The translations under genes and the position numbers were made by a program. A stretch of DNA of 64,000 nt from an uncultured Allobosea sp. (GTDB lineage: Bacteria > Pseudomonadota > Alphaproteobacteria > Rhizobiales > Beijerinckiaceae): contig NZ_CAMFKW010000003.1 of NCBI RefSeq assembly GCF_945957345.1, forward strand, positions 62,001 to 126,000, read 5' to 3'. Below the pieces are notes generated by a model. That model saw only the letters and a program-made list of their open reading frames with translations. It was not told where the DNA came from and made no database searches. Positions 17,151 to 25,546 of the stretch are shown piece by piece (positions within the stretch are counted from its first letter, which is position 1; the number at the start of each line of letters is the position of its first letter).

Positions 17151-20100
17151 TCACTCCGCCGCCATGCGCGGCGGAGTCGGCTTCGACATCGCTTCCGCCG
17201 TCACGATCGCGGGTGTCGCATGCTCCTCGATCGGCTCCCACTGGCTTTCGTCCTCGGCCTTGCCGAAGAAGCGGCCGAAGATCCAGCCGGTCGCCCGCGA
17301 GAGATCGTCCATCACCATGTAGAAGGACGGCACGAAGACCAGCGAGAGCACGGTCGAGACGATCAGGCCGCCGATCACCGCGATCGCCATCGGCGCACGG
17401 AACTCGCCGCCGTCGCCGACACCATAGGCCGAGGGCAGCATGCCCGCCGCCATCGCGATCGTGGTCATCAGGATCGGCCGTGCCCGCTTGCGACCGGCCT
17501 CGATCAGCGCCGTGAAACGGTCCTTGCCACGCCCGACTTCTTCGACCGCGAAATCGACCAGCATGATCGCGTTCTTGGTGACGATGCCCATCAGCATCAG
17601 CAGGCCGATATAGACCGGCATCGAGACGGCGTTGTTGGTCGCGAGCAGCGCGATCACCACGCCGCCGAAGGAGAGCGGCAGCGAGAGCAGGATCGTGATC
17701 GGCTGGAAAACCGAGCCGAACAGCAGGATCAGCACCGCCAGCACCAGCATCAGGCCGGTCGTCATCGCGGTGACGAAGCCCTGCACGACCTCGCCCTGGA
17801 TCTCGGCATCGCCGGTCGCGGCGATCCAGACGCCCGGAGGCAGGCCGACCTCCTTGACGATCTCCTGGAACGTGTCGTGCGCGGTGCCAAGCTCGAAGCC
17901 GCGCTTCAGGTCGGCGCCGATCTGGGCGCGGCGGACGCGGTCATAGCGGTCGATCGAGCTCGGCCCTTCGCCGAAGCCGATATCGGCCACCGCCGTCATC
18001 GGGATCGAGACGCCGGTCGCATTGGTCACGCGCAAGGCCGCGATATTGCGCATGTCGGTGCGGGCGGCCTCGTCGAGCTGGACGCGGATCGGCACCAGCC
18101 GGTCGCCCGCGTTGAACTTGGCGAGGTTCGGCCCGACATCGCCGATCGTGGCGACGCGCACGGCTTCCGAGATCGCCTCGGGCGTGACGCCGAGATTGGC
18201 GGCCTCCTCCAGCTTCGGCGTGACCCGCAATTCCGGCCGGCTCAGCGAGCCCGCCGTCGCGACGTTGAGATAGCCGTCGACCTGGCGCATCCGCGCCTCG
18301 ATCTTGGCGACGGCTGCATCCAACGCCTCGCCATCCTTGGACAGGATCGAGAACGCCATCTCGCGCTCGCCGCGCTCGTTGACATACCAGGCGCGCACGT
18401 CCGGCACGCTGGCGAGCTTCTCGGCGATGGTGACCTTCAGCTCCTTCTGCTTGATGTCGCGCTCGGCCTTGGGCTTGAGCAGGATGAAGACCGCGGCACG
18501 GCGCACCTCGCGCTGGCCGGTCGGCGATGCCCCACCGAGCACGAAAACATCGCGCACCTCGGGGATCGTCTTCAGCACGTCGACGAGCTTGTCGGTGGTG
18601 ACGCGGGTATCCTCCAGCGTCGAGCCTGGCGGCAATTCCACGCTAGCCACGACGCGCGAGGTGTCTTCGTCCGGGATGAAGCCGGTCGGCAGCATCTGCG
18701 TCGCCTGGATCGAGCCGACCAGGAACATGAATCCGACGACGAGCGTCGCATAGGCCGTGTTGAACGGCATCGTCCGCCAACGGCCTGTGCCGTCGAAGCG
18801 CGGGAAGAACGGCATGTGCCGCTTCTTCAGCGTCGTTTTCAGGAGGCCGACATAGGCGCCCATGACGAACCCGTCCTTGGGGTCGGCATGGTGGACCGGC
18901 CGCATCAGATAGGCCGCCATCATCGGCGTGATCAGGCGCGCGACGAGCAACGAGAACAGCACGGCGACCGCGACGGTGAGGCCGAACTGTCGGAAATACT
19001 GGCCGGCGACGCCGCCCATGAAGGAGACCGGCGCGAAGATCGCGACGATGGTCAGCGTGATCGCGATGACCGCGAGCCCGATCTCGTCGGCCGCCTCCAT
19101 CGCGGCGCGATAGGGCGATTTGCCCATCTTCATGTGCCGGACGATGTTCTCGATCTCGACGATGGCGTCATCGACCAGGATACCGGTCACCAGCGTGATG
19201 CCGAGCAGGCTGACGAGATTGAGCGAGAAGCCCATCAGCTCCATCGCCCAGAAGGTGGGAATGGCCGAGAGCGGCAGGGCGATCGCCGTGATCAGCGTCG
19301 CCCGCCAGTTACGCAGGAACAGGAAGACGACAATGACGGCGAGCGCAGCGCCCTCCAGCAGCGTCTCCATCGCCGCCTTGTAGTTGCCGTGGGTATAGGC
19401 AACGGCATCGTCGATCGGCGTGATCTTGATGTCCGGGAAGCGCTTGTTCAGCTCGGCGACGCGCTGCGACACGACATCCTTGACCGAGAGCTCGCTCGAG
19501 CCCTTCGAGCGAAACACCGCGAAGGTCACGACCGGGCTCTTGTTGAGGCGGCCGAAGGCGCGCGGCTCGGAATTCGAATCCTCGACGCGGCCGAGCTCCT
19601 TCAGGCGTACCTCGCGCCCGCCCGACAGCGTGATCTTGGTCTCCGCGAGATCGGCGACCGTGCGCGCACCCGCGAGCGTGCGGATCGCCTGCTCCTGCCC
19701 GCCGACCTCGCCGCGCCCGCCGGCGAGGTCGACATTGGTCGCGCGGATCTGGCGGTTGACCTCGCCCGCTGTGATGCCGAGCGCGAGCAAGCGATCGGGG
19801 TCCAGCGAGATGCGGATCTCGCGATCGACACCGCCATAGCGCTCGACCCGGCCAACGCCCTTCAACCCCTGCAATTCGCGCGCGACGACGTCGTCGACAT
19901 GCCAGGAGAGCTGTTCGAGCGTCATGCCGGCCGAGGCCGCGCCATAGGTCAGGATCGACTGGCCCTCGACATCGATGCGCTGGATGATCGGCTCGTCGAT
20001 CGTGCGCGGCAGGTCGGCGCGGATCTTGGCGATCGCGTCCTTGACGTCGTTGACGGCCCGGTCGGTGTTGGTTTCGAGCCGGAACTCGATCAGCGTCAGC

Positions 20101-20372
20101 GACTGGCCGTCGGTCAGTGTCGAGGTGACGTGCTTCACGCCGGTGATGTTCGCGACCGTGTCCTCGACACGCTTGCTGACCTGGCTCTCGAGCTCGGCCG
20201 GCGCCGCGCCGGACTGCGTCACGGTGACCGAGACCAGCGGAATGTCGATATTCGGGAAGCGCGTCACCGGCAGCTTCGAAAAGGCCAGCAGCCCAAGGAC
20301 GCAGAGCACGACGAAGAGCAGGATGGCCGGAACCGGCTTCCGGATCGACCAGGCGGAGAAATTGACGTTCAT
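17151..20372 (-). CDS. Efflux RND transporter permease (HAE1/AcrB-like)
   Basis: 1073 residues, full RND length. It has the first membrane helix near the N-terminus, a porter domain with PNIDIPLVSVTVTQSGAAPAELE, GITLVTGILVDDAIVEIENI in the fourth helix region (the paired acidic residues used in proton transfer), and a second half repeating the layout. It forms the inner-membrane pump of a tripartite drug or solvent exporter. The periplasmic adaptor lies 12 bases upstream and a TetR regulator before that. No outer-membrane channel gene is adjacent, so a shared TolC-like protein is expected. Confidence 0.95.
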   Translation of the reverse strand: MNVNFSAWSIRKPVPAILLFVVLCVLGLLAFSKLPVTRFPNIDIPLVSVTVTQSGAAPAELESQVSKRVEDTVANITGVKHVTSTLTDGQSLTLIEFRLETNTDRAVNDVKDAIAKIRADLPRTIDEPIIQRIDVEGQSILTYGAASAGMTLEQLSWHVDDVVARELQGLKGVGRVERYGGVDREIRISLDPDRLLALGITAGEVNRQIRATNVDLAGGRGEVGGQEQAIRTLAGARTVADLAETKITLSGGREVRLKELGRVEDSNSEPRAFGRLNKSPVVTFAVFRSKGSSELSVKDVVSQRVAELNKRFPDIKITPIDDAVAYTHGNYKAAMETLLEGAALAVIVVFLFLRNWRATLITAIALPLSAIPTFWAMELMGFSLNLVSLLGITLVTGILVDDAIVEIENIVRHMKMGKSPYRAAMEAADEIGLAVIAITLTIVAIFAPVSFMGGVAGQYFRQFGLTVAVAVLFSLLVARLITPMMAAYLMRPVHHADPKDGFVMGAYVGLLKTTLKKRHMPFFPRFDGTGRWRTMPFNTAYATLVVGFMFLVGSIQATQMLPTGFIPDEDTSRVVASVELPPGSTLEDTRVTTDKLVDVLKTIPEVRDVFVLGGASPTGQREVRRAAVFILLKPKAERDIKQKELKVTIAEKLASVPDVRAWYVNERGEREMAFSILSKDGEALDAAVAKIEARMRQVDGYLNVATAGSLSRPELRVTPKLEEAANLGVTPEAISEAVRVATIGDVGPNLAKFNAGDRLVPIRVQLDEAARTDMRNIAALRVTNATGVSIPMTAVADIGFGEGPSSIDRYDRVRRAQIGADLKRGFELGTAHDTFQEIVKEVGLPPGVWIAATGDAEIQGEVVQGFVTAMTTGLMLVLAVLILLFGSVFQPITILLSLPLSFGGVVIALLATNNAVSMPVYIGLLMLMGIVTKNAIMLVDFAVEEVGRGKDRFTALIEAGRKRARPILMTTIAMAAGMLPSAYGVGDGGEFRAPMAIAVIGGLIVSTVLSLVFVPSFYMVMDDLSRATGWIFGRFFGKAEDESQWEPIEEHATPAIVTAEAMSKPTPPRMAAE

Positions 20373-20384
20373 CGCGGCCGCCCG

Positions 20385-21569
20385 TCAGTTCGTCGGGACG
20401 GGCGTGACGAGGTCGCCGTCGCGCACGAAGGTGCCGGCGCGGGCTACCACGGTCTCGCCATCGCTGATGCCGCTCACGATCTCGGCGCGGCCATCGCCCA
20501 GGAGCCCAAGCGTGACCGGCCTGGTCGTGACCTTGCCGTCCTTCACCGACTGAACCGTCGCGCCCGAGCGGTTATAGGTGATCGCGGAAAGCGGCAACGT
20601 GACAGCGCGCTTGCGGCCGGTCTCGATGACCCCGCGTGCGAAGGAGCCGATCGCGACCGGCGGATTGCCGTCGAGCGCGACGAGCACGCGGCCGAGCCGC
20701 GACGCCTTGTCGACCTCCGGCATGATCAGGCGGATGCTACCCGCCAGGGCTTCCTTGGCACCGGCCGGCGTAACCGCGACGCTCTGGCCGAGCTTGAGCC
20801 GGGGCAGTTCGACCTCGGCGACCTGCGCCTCCAGCTCGACCGCACCATCGGCGATGATCCGGAACAGCGGGTCGCTCTGCGGCAGCATGCTCGCCATCGC
20901 GCCGAGCCGGGCCGTACGGCGGCTGATCGTGCCGGCGCGCGGTGCCTTGATCTCGGTGCGCGCCAGCTTGACAGTGATGTCCTTGCCCTGCGCCTGAGCG
21001 AGCGCGAGATCGGCGCTGGCCATCGCCAGCGCCTGCCGGGCCGAGTTGGCGCGCGCCTGCCCGGAGCGCGCTGCGGCGGCACGCTGGTCGAACATCTCGA
21101 CACTGGCATTGCCGCTGTCGCGCAACGCCTTGGTGCGATCGAAAGCATTATTGGCCTGGACAAGATTGGCGTCGGCCTCGGCGATCTGGGCCTTGGCCTG
21201 GGCGACGAGCGCCTCGGCGCGGGCGATCTGGGCGTCGTTCTGCGCCTTCTGGACATCGAGCGTCGTGCGGTTCAGCCGGGCGAGCACCTGCCCCTGAGCG
21301 ACCTTGTCACCCTCCTGCGCCAGCAATTCGACGATCGAAAGGCCGTCGACTTCCGGCGCGACCAGGACTTCGTCGCGCGCGACGATGGAGCCGGAGACGA
21401 CCACGCTCTGGACGATCTCGGTGGTCTGAGCCTGCGTCACCGTGACGGAAGGACCGGCTGCCGCGGACGCTGCCGGCTGCTTGGCGGTCTCGGCCCACGC
21501 CGGAAGGGGGGCGGCCAGCAGGCTAAGCGCGATCATCGCGGAGAGCGGAACGATCGAACGAAGAGGCAT
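20385..21569 (-). CDS. Efflux RND transporter periplasmic adaptor (membrane fusion protein)
   Basis: 394 residues from the ATG at 21569, where a clear signal peptide begins (MPLRSIVPLSAMIALSLL, cleavage near PAWA). The adaptor layout is visible: a first half-lipoyl segment (VLVAPEVDGLSIVELLAQEGDKVAQGQVLA), a long alanine-rich coiled hairpin, a second lipoyl half (IKAPRAGTISRRTA) and beta-barrel strands. It links the pump at 17151 to an outer-membrane channel. The frame is open a further 23 codons upstream, but these precede the signal peptide and are not expected to be translated. Confidence 0.93.
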   Translation of the reverse strand: MPLRSIVPLSAMIALSLLAAPLPAWAETAKQPAASAAAGPSVTVTQAQTTEIVQSVVVSGSIVARDEVLVAPEVDGLSIVELLAQEGDKVAQGQVLARLNRTTLDVQKAQNDAQIARAEALVAQAKAQIAEADANLVQANNAFDRTKALRDSGNASVEMFDQRAAAARSGQARANSARQALAMASADLALAQAQGKDITVKLARTEIKAPRAGTISRRTARLGAMASMLPQSDPLFRIIADGAVELEAQVAEVELPRLKLGQSVAVTPAGAKEALAGSIRLIMPEVDKASRLGRVLVALDGNPPVAIGSFARGVIETGRKRAVTLPLSAITYNRSGATVQSVKDGKVTTRPVTLGLLGDGRAEIVSGISDGETVVARAGTFVRDGDLVTPVPTN

Positions 21570-21634
21570 CGGAAAGGATCCTGTTGCGGCCGTCGGGCCG
21601 GACGGAAACGGGAAAAGCCTGGCGGAAGCAGAGA

Positions 21635-22273
21635 TCACGGCTGCGTCTCCGTTTCGGGCAGGAGCATGGTCTGCGCGAGCTGGCGCATGCTGGTGAAAAG
21701 CGTGTCGGCAGCGGTGATGATGTCGAAATTCGGGTCCATCGCGCGCCGGCAGAAGAAGCCGTCCGCCATCATCGAAATCGCCATCAGGAAGCGGCCTTCG
21801 TCGAGCCGCGGCGGCAATTCACCGTTCGACTTGGCCTCGCGGATCGCCGCCGCGAGCCCTTCGATCACGGTGCCCTCGATATCCGCGCACATCCGCGCCA
21901 TGCCCGGATTGCGCGCGGCCTCGGCCCAGATCTGCAGCGCGATCACCGCCTTCTCACGCGGCTGTTGCACGAGATGCTTGCGGCCGAGTGCCTCGAGCTG
22001 GTCGAGCAGCGAGCCGTTCTTCGGGCAGAGCTTGCCGAAATCCTCCGCGATCAGGCTGCGGTCGCGCTCGGTCATGCCCTCGATGATCGCGTCCTTGGAG
22101 CTGAAATAGCGATAGAGATTGCCCGGGCTCATGCTCGCCTCGGCCGCGACATCCTGCATCGTCGCGGCATGGAAGCCCGCGCGCGCGAAGACGCGCTCGG
22201 CCGCATCGAGAATACGGATATGGCGCTCCGACAGGGCGGATTCGGACAGCGACGCGGGAACCACAGGTGGCAT
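21635..22273 (-). CDS. TetR/AcrR family transcriptional regulator
   Basis: 212 residues from the ATG at 22273. The N-terminal helix-turn-helix is at about residues 18-63 (ILDAAERVFARAGFHAATM then SPGNLYRYFSSKDAI). The frame is open upstream through the 24-bp palindrome, so an earlier ATG at 22309 exists but would place the operator inside the gene. The later start leaves the palindrome 16 bases upstream. It is first in an operon with the RND adaptor and pump, so it likely represses all three until a substrate binds. Confidence 0.88.
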   Translation of the reverse strand: MPPVVPASLSESALSERHIRILDAAERVFARAGFHAATMQDVAAEASMSPGNLYRYFSSKDAIIEGMTERDRSLIAEDFGKLCPKNGSLLDQLEALGRKHLVQQPREKAVIALQIWAEAARNPGMARMCADIEGTVIEGLAAAIREAKSNGELPPRLDEGRFLMAISMMADGFFCRRAMDPNFDIITAADTLFTSMRQLAQTMLLPETETQP

Positions 22274-22288
22274 CGGAACTCGATACGA

Positions 22289-22312
22289 ATGAGAATGAAC
22301 GTTCATTCTCAT
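22289..22312. promoter_or_regulatory. 24-bp perfect palindrome, TetR operator of the efflux operon
   Basis: ATGAGAATGAAC (22289-22300) is exactly the reverse complement of GTTCATTCTCAT (22301-22312), with no spacer. The core GAATGAACGTTCATTC resembles operators reported for TetR regulators of RND pumps. It lies just before the TetR start, so autorepression is expected. Confidence 0.8.
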
Positions 22313-22522
22313 CTCAGAAATGACCGGTGACGTCAAGTTGTGCGCCCCTCGCGGTCGTTGCTGTGGCGATAGGCAACCTGAAGATTGCGGGACCATTGCC
22401 GCATTCCGGCGCATAAATTGCTTGCTTCGTTCCGTCTGGAACCGCATGCTCGGGAGCGATCTGGCATGGCTTCGCGCACCGTCCCTCTTCGACGTTCCGC
22501 GCGAGCGACCTTGAAGTCCGCG

Positions 22523-23326
22523 ATGAACGACCACGCCTTACCCTTGCGTCCGGCTCGCCGCACCCGCTCCCCCCTTACCGCCCGCAAGCCTGGGCCCGCG
22601 CCCAAGCCGGTGCTGGTCGTGCTGCATCAGGAGCATTCGACACCCGGCCGCGTCGGCCGCCTGCTGCAGGCGCGCGGCCATACGCTCGACATCCGCAAGC
22701 CGCGCTTCGGCGATCCTCTGCCAGCGACGATGCGCGAGCATGCCGGTGCCGTGATCTTCGGCGGCCCGATGGGCGCCAACGATCCCGAGGATTTCGTCAA
22801 GGCCGAGATCGACTGGATCGGCACGTGCCTGAAGGAGGACGCCGCCTTCCTCGGCATCTGCCTCGGCGCGCAGATGCTGGCGAAGCATATGGGCGCGCGC
22901 GTCTATACCCATGGCGAAGGCCGCGCCGAGGTCGGCTATTATCCGCTCGCGATCACGGAAAGCGGCCATTCCCACGCCGCGACGGCTGGCTTCAGTTGGC
23001 CCGGCACGGTCTATCAGTGGCACCGCGACGGCTTCGATTGTCCGACCGGGGCGGAATGCCTTGCCACCGGCGGCGATTTCCCGGTCCAGGCCATTCGCAC
23101 TGGCTCGAAGGCCTATGGCATCCAGTTCCATCCGGAGGTGACGCCGGCGATGATGTATCGCTGGTCGGTGCGCGGCTACGAGCGCACGCTGATGCCCGGC
23201 GCCCAGCTCGGCCATACCCATATTCCCGGCTGGTTCCAGCACGACCCGGCAATCCGGCTCTGGCTCGACGCCTTCCTCGACCATTGGCTGAAGGAGCCGG
23301 CCGAAGCCGGAACGACATCGCCTTGA
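22523..23326 (+). CDS. Type 1 glutamine amidotransferase (GATase1-like)
   Basis: 267 residues from ATG 22523. ATG 22466, which has a GGGAG site upstream, would add 19 residues. The conserved domain starts near PKPVLVVLHQEHSTPGRVG. The nucleophile elbow GICLGAQML holds the catalytic cysteine, and GIQFHPEVT provides the His-Glu of the triad. Such stand-alone domains release ammonia from glutamine or gamma-glutamyl amides. Its stop overlaps the TTG start of a FAD-dependent D-amino-acid dehydrogenase-like gene, suggesting a joint role in amine or amino-acid metabolism. Confidence 0.85.
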   Translation: MNDHALPLRPARRTRSPLTARKPGPAPKPVLVVLHQEHSTPGRVGRLLQARGHTLDIRKPRFGDPLPATMREHAGAVIFGGPMGANDPEDFVKAEIDWIGTCLKEDAAFLGICLGAQMLAKHMGARVYTHGEGRAEVGYYPLAITESGHSHAATAGFSWPGTVYQWHRDGFDCPTGAECLATGGDFPVQAIRTGSKAYGIQFHPEVTPAMMYRWSVRGYERTLMPGAQLGHTHIPGWFQHDPAIRLWLDAFLDHWLKEPAEAGTTSP

Positions 23327-24564
23327 CCCGTACAGCTCTCGTTCTCGGCGCCGGCATGGTCGGCGTCTCCTGCGCGCTCGCGCTCCAGAAGCGCGGCATC
23401 GCCGTCACGCTGATCGATCGCAAGGAGCCGGGCCGCGAAACCTCCTACGGCAATGCCGGCGTGCTCGCGGCCTCCTCGATCCTGCCGCTGAACAACCCCT
23501 CGCTCTACGCCAAGATCACGAGCTATCTCGGCAACCACCATCCCGCGCTCAACCTGAGCTGGGCTCGCGCTTTCAGCCGGCCGGGCTGGCTGCTGCGCTT
23601 CCTCTGGGAAGCCCGGCCCTCGCAGGGCCCAGCCCGCATCGCCGCCTTGCAGGCGCTGACCGCGAGCACGGTCGACCGCCACCGCGCCCTGATGGCCGAG
23701 GCCGGCGTCTCGCATCGCCTGCGCGAGACCGGCACGCTCAAGCTCTGGCGCACACAAGCCGGCCATGGCGCCGCGCGGGCCGAGCATGATCTCCTGAAGC
23801 GCCACGGCATCGAGTCGCAAATTCTAGACCGGCAGGGCATTTCCGGTCTCGAGCCGAGCCTGAATCCGATTTTCCCGGCCGGATTGCTGATCCCCTGCGT
23901 CGGCTCGGTCGATTCCCCCGGCGCCGTTACCGAAGCCTATGCGGCGCTCTTCGCCGAGCGCGGCGGCCGGATCGAGCAGGCCGCGATCACCGGCCTCGCC
24001 CGCACCGGCAAGGGCTGGCGCGCGAGCACCGCCGCAGGCAGCTTCGAGGCCGATCTTGCGGTCGTTGCGCTCGGTCCCTGGAGCGGCGACCTGCTGAAGC
24101 CGCTCGGAATCGATCCCTGGCTCGATGTCGAGCGCGGCTATCACCGCCATCTCAAGCCGGCAGCCGGCACCGGCCTGTCGCGTCCGCTCTACGACGTCGA
24201 CGGCGCCTATTACCTGGCGCCGATGGAGCAGGGTTTTCGCGTCACCAGCGGCGTCGACCTCTCCTTCCGCGACGCGGCCGATGACCACCGGCAGATCGAC
24301 AGCGCGACGGCGTCGGCCCGCGAGGCCTTTCCGCTCGAAGAGGTCGTCGGGGAAACCTGGCGCGGCGCACGCCCGACCTTGCCGGATTCCCTGCCGATGA
24401 TCGGCGAGGCGCCCCTCAATCCCGGCCTCTGGCTCGCCTTCGGCAACCAGCATATCGGCTTCTCGACCGGCCCGATCACCGGCGAGATCATCGCCGCCAT
24501 GGTCTGCGGCGAGAAGCCGCCGATCGACCCGACGCCGTTCCGGCCGGAGCGCTATATCCGCTGA
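23323..24564 (+). CDS. FAD-dependent oxidoreductase, DadA-like (D-amino-acid dehydrogenase family)
   Basis: 413 residues starting with TTG at 23323, which overlaps the previous TGA. The frame is open far upstream, but the FAD-binding strand (ALVLGAGMVGVSCALAL, GxGxxG type) begins only four residues after this start. DRKEPGRETSYGNAGVLAASSI matches DadA-type enzymes, as does the C-terminal GARPTLPDSLPMIGEAP. It should oxidise an amino acid (D- or N-substituted) and pass electrons to the respiratory chain. Coupling to the amidotransferase hints at a shared substrate. Confidence 0.87.
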   Translation: MTRTALVLGAGMVGVSCALALQKRGIAVTLIDRKEPGRETSYGNAGVLAASSILPLNNPSLYAKITSYLGNHHPALNLSWARAFSRPGWLLRFLWEARPSQGPARIAALQALTASTVDRHRALMAEAGVSHRLRETGTLKLWRTQAGHGAARAEHDLLKRHGIESQILDRQGISGLEPSLNPIFPAGLLIPCVGSVDSPGAVTEAYAALFAERGGRIEQAAITGLARTGKGWRASTAAGSFEADLAVVALGPWSGDLLKPLGIDPWLDVERGYHRHLKPAAGTGLSRPLYDVDGAYYLAPMEQGFRVTSGVDLSFRDAADDHRQIDSATASAREAFPLEEVVGETWRGARPTLPDSLPMIGEAPLNPGLWLAFGNQHIGFSTGPITGEIIAAMVCGEKPPIDPTPFRPERYIR

Positions 24565-24580
24565 AGCTGTCTTCCTGCAC

Positions 24581-24731
24581 GCGCTGCGGCACGCCAGTGC
24601 TGCTGCGCAGATGCGGGACCGTTTTCAGGAAAAGGCGCCCCTTCAACAAAAAAGCGCGCCCTCAAACGAGAACGCGCCCTTGGCGGAAAACGGTCCCGTG
24701 TCTGCGCAGCGGCATTCACATGCCGCAGCGC
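24581..24731. repeat. Long imperfect inverted repeat, copy A of a dispersed element
   Basis: A 45-base left arm (24581-24625) and a 45-base right arm (24687-24731) are reverse complements at 38 positions, around a 61-base AT-richer centre that holds two direct AACGCGCCCT/AGCGCGCCCT units. The left arm starts GCGCTGCGGCAC and ends GGGACCGTTTT. It is nearly identical to the right arm of the element at 32241-32373. It lies between two convergent genes (the DadA-like gene and sdhB). Confidence 0.75.
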
Positions 24732-24751
24732 GCACGGGATGACGCGCGCCA

Positions 24752-25537
24752 TCAAACCTGGCGGGCGACCATCATCTTCTTCACTTCCGCGATCGCCTTG
24801 GCCGGGTTCAGGCCCTTCGGGCAGGCATTCGCGCAGTTCATGATGGTGTGGCAGCGATAGAGCCGGAAGGGGTCTTCCAGATTGTCCAGACGCTCGCCCG
24901 TCGCCTCGTCGCGGCTATCGATCAGCCAGCGATAGGCCTGCAGCAGCGCGGCCGGGCCGAGATAGCGGTCGCCGTTCCACCAGTAGCTCGGGCAGGACGT
25001 CGAGCAGCAGGCGCAGAGGATGCACTCGTAGAGCCCGTCGAGCTTCTCGCGGTCGTCCTTGGCCTGGCGCCACTCCTTCTCGGGGGCCGGTGTCGTCGTC
25101 TTCAGCCAGGGCTCGATCGAGGCGTGCTGGGCGTAGAAGCGCGTCAGGTCAGGCACGAGGTCCTTGACCACGGGCATGTGCGGCAGCGGATAGATCGCAA
25201 CCTTGCCCTTGGCGCCGCACTCGTCGATGCCGGTGGTGCAGGCCAGCCCGTTCTTGCCGTCCATGTTCATGGCGCAGGAGCCGCAGATGCCTTCGCGGCA
25301 GGAACGGCGGAAGGTCAGCGTCGGATCGACCTTGTTCTTGATCCAGATCAGCGCATCGAGAACCATCGGCCCGCAATCGTCGCGATCGACATAATAGGTG
25401 TCGGTGCGCGGATTTTCGGTATCGTCCGGGCTCCAGCGATAGACCTTGAACTCGGTCAGCTTCTTGGCACCGGCCGGCTTCGGCCAGGCCTTGCCCTCGA
25501 CGAGGCGGGAGTTCTTCGGGAGATTGAATTCAGCCAT
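24752..25537 (-). CDS. sdhB: Succinate dehydrogenase iron-sulfur subunit
   Basis: 261 residues, normal for SdhB. The 2Fe-2S site uses Cys 80, 85, 88 and 100 ([13 protein letters not shown]...C). The C-terminal ferredoxin-like half has [16 protein letters not shown] and [11 protein letters not shown] for the 4Fe-4S and 3Fe-4S clusters. It passes electrons from SdhA to ubiquinone in complex II of the inner membrane. It is the last gene of sdhCDAB, 9 bases after sdhA. Confidence 0.97.
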   Translation of the reverse strand: MAEFNLPKNSRLVEGKAWPKPAGAKKLTEFKVYRWSPDDTENPRTDTYYVDRDDCGPMVLDALIWIKNKVDPTLTFRRSCREGICGSCAMNMDGKNGLACTTGIDECGAKGKVAIYPLPHMPVVKDLVPDLTRFYAQHASIEPWLKTTTPAPEKEWRQAKDDREKLDGLYECILCACCSTSCPSYWWNGDRYLGPAALLQAYRWLIDSRDEATGERLDNLEDPFRLYRCHTIMNCANACPKGLNPAKAIAEVKKMMVARQV

Positions 25538-25546
25538 CGGAGTCCC

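Noticed and set aside
17220..22109. Very long + strand ORF (1629 codons) opposite the RND pump operon
   Set aside because: It is the antisense shadow of the pump, adaptor and TetR genes. The sequence is Arg/Asp/His-rich without any domain, as usual for the reverse strand of high-GC genes.
22385..22522. N-terminal extension of the glutamine amidotransferase to ATG 22385
   Set aside because: The extra 46 residues are Arg-rich, not conserved in character, and overlap the probable promoter. A nearer start at 22523 (or 22466) fits better.
24626..24686. Centre of repeat copy A as a CRISPR-like unit (two similar CGCGCCCT stretches)
   Set aside because: Only two short, imperfect repeats and no regular spacers; it is part of the larger inverted repeat.
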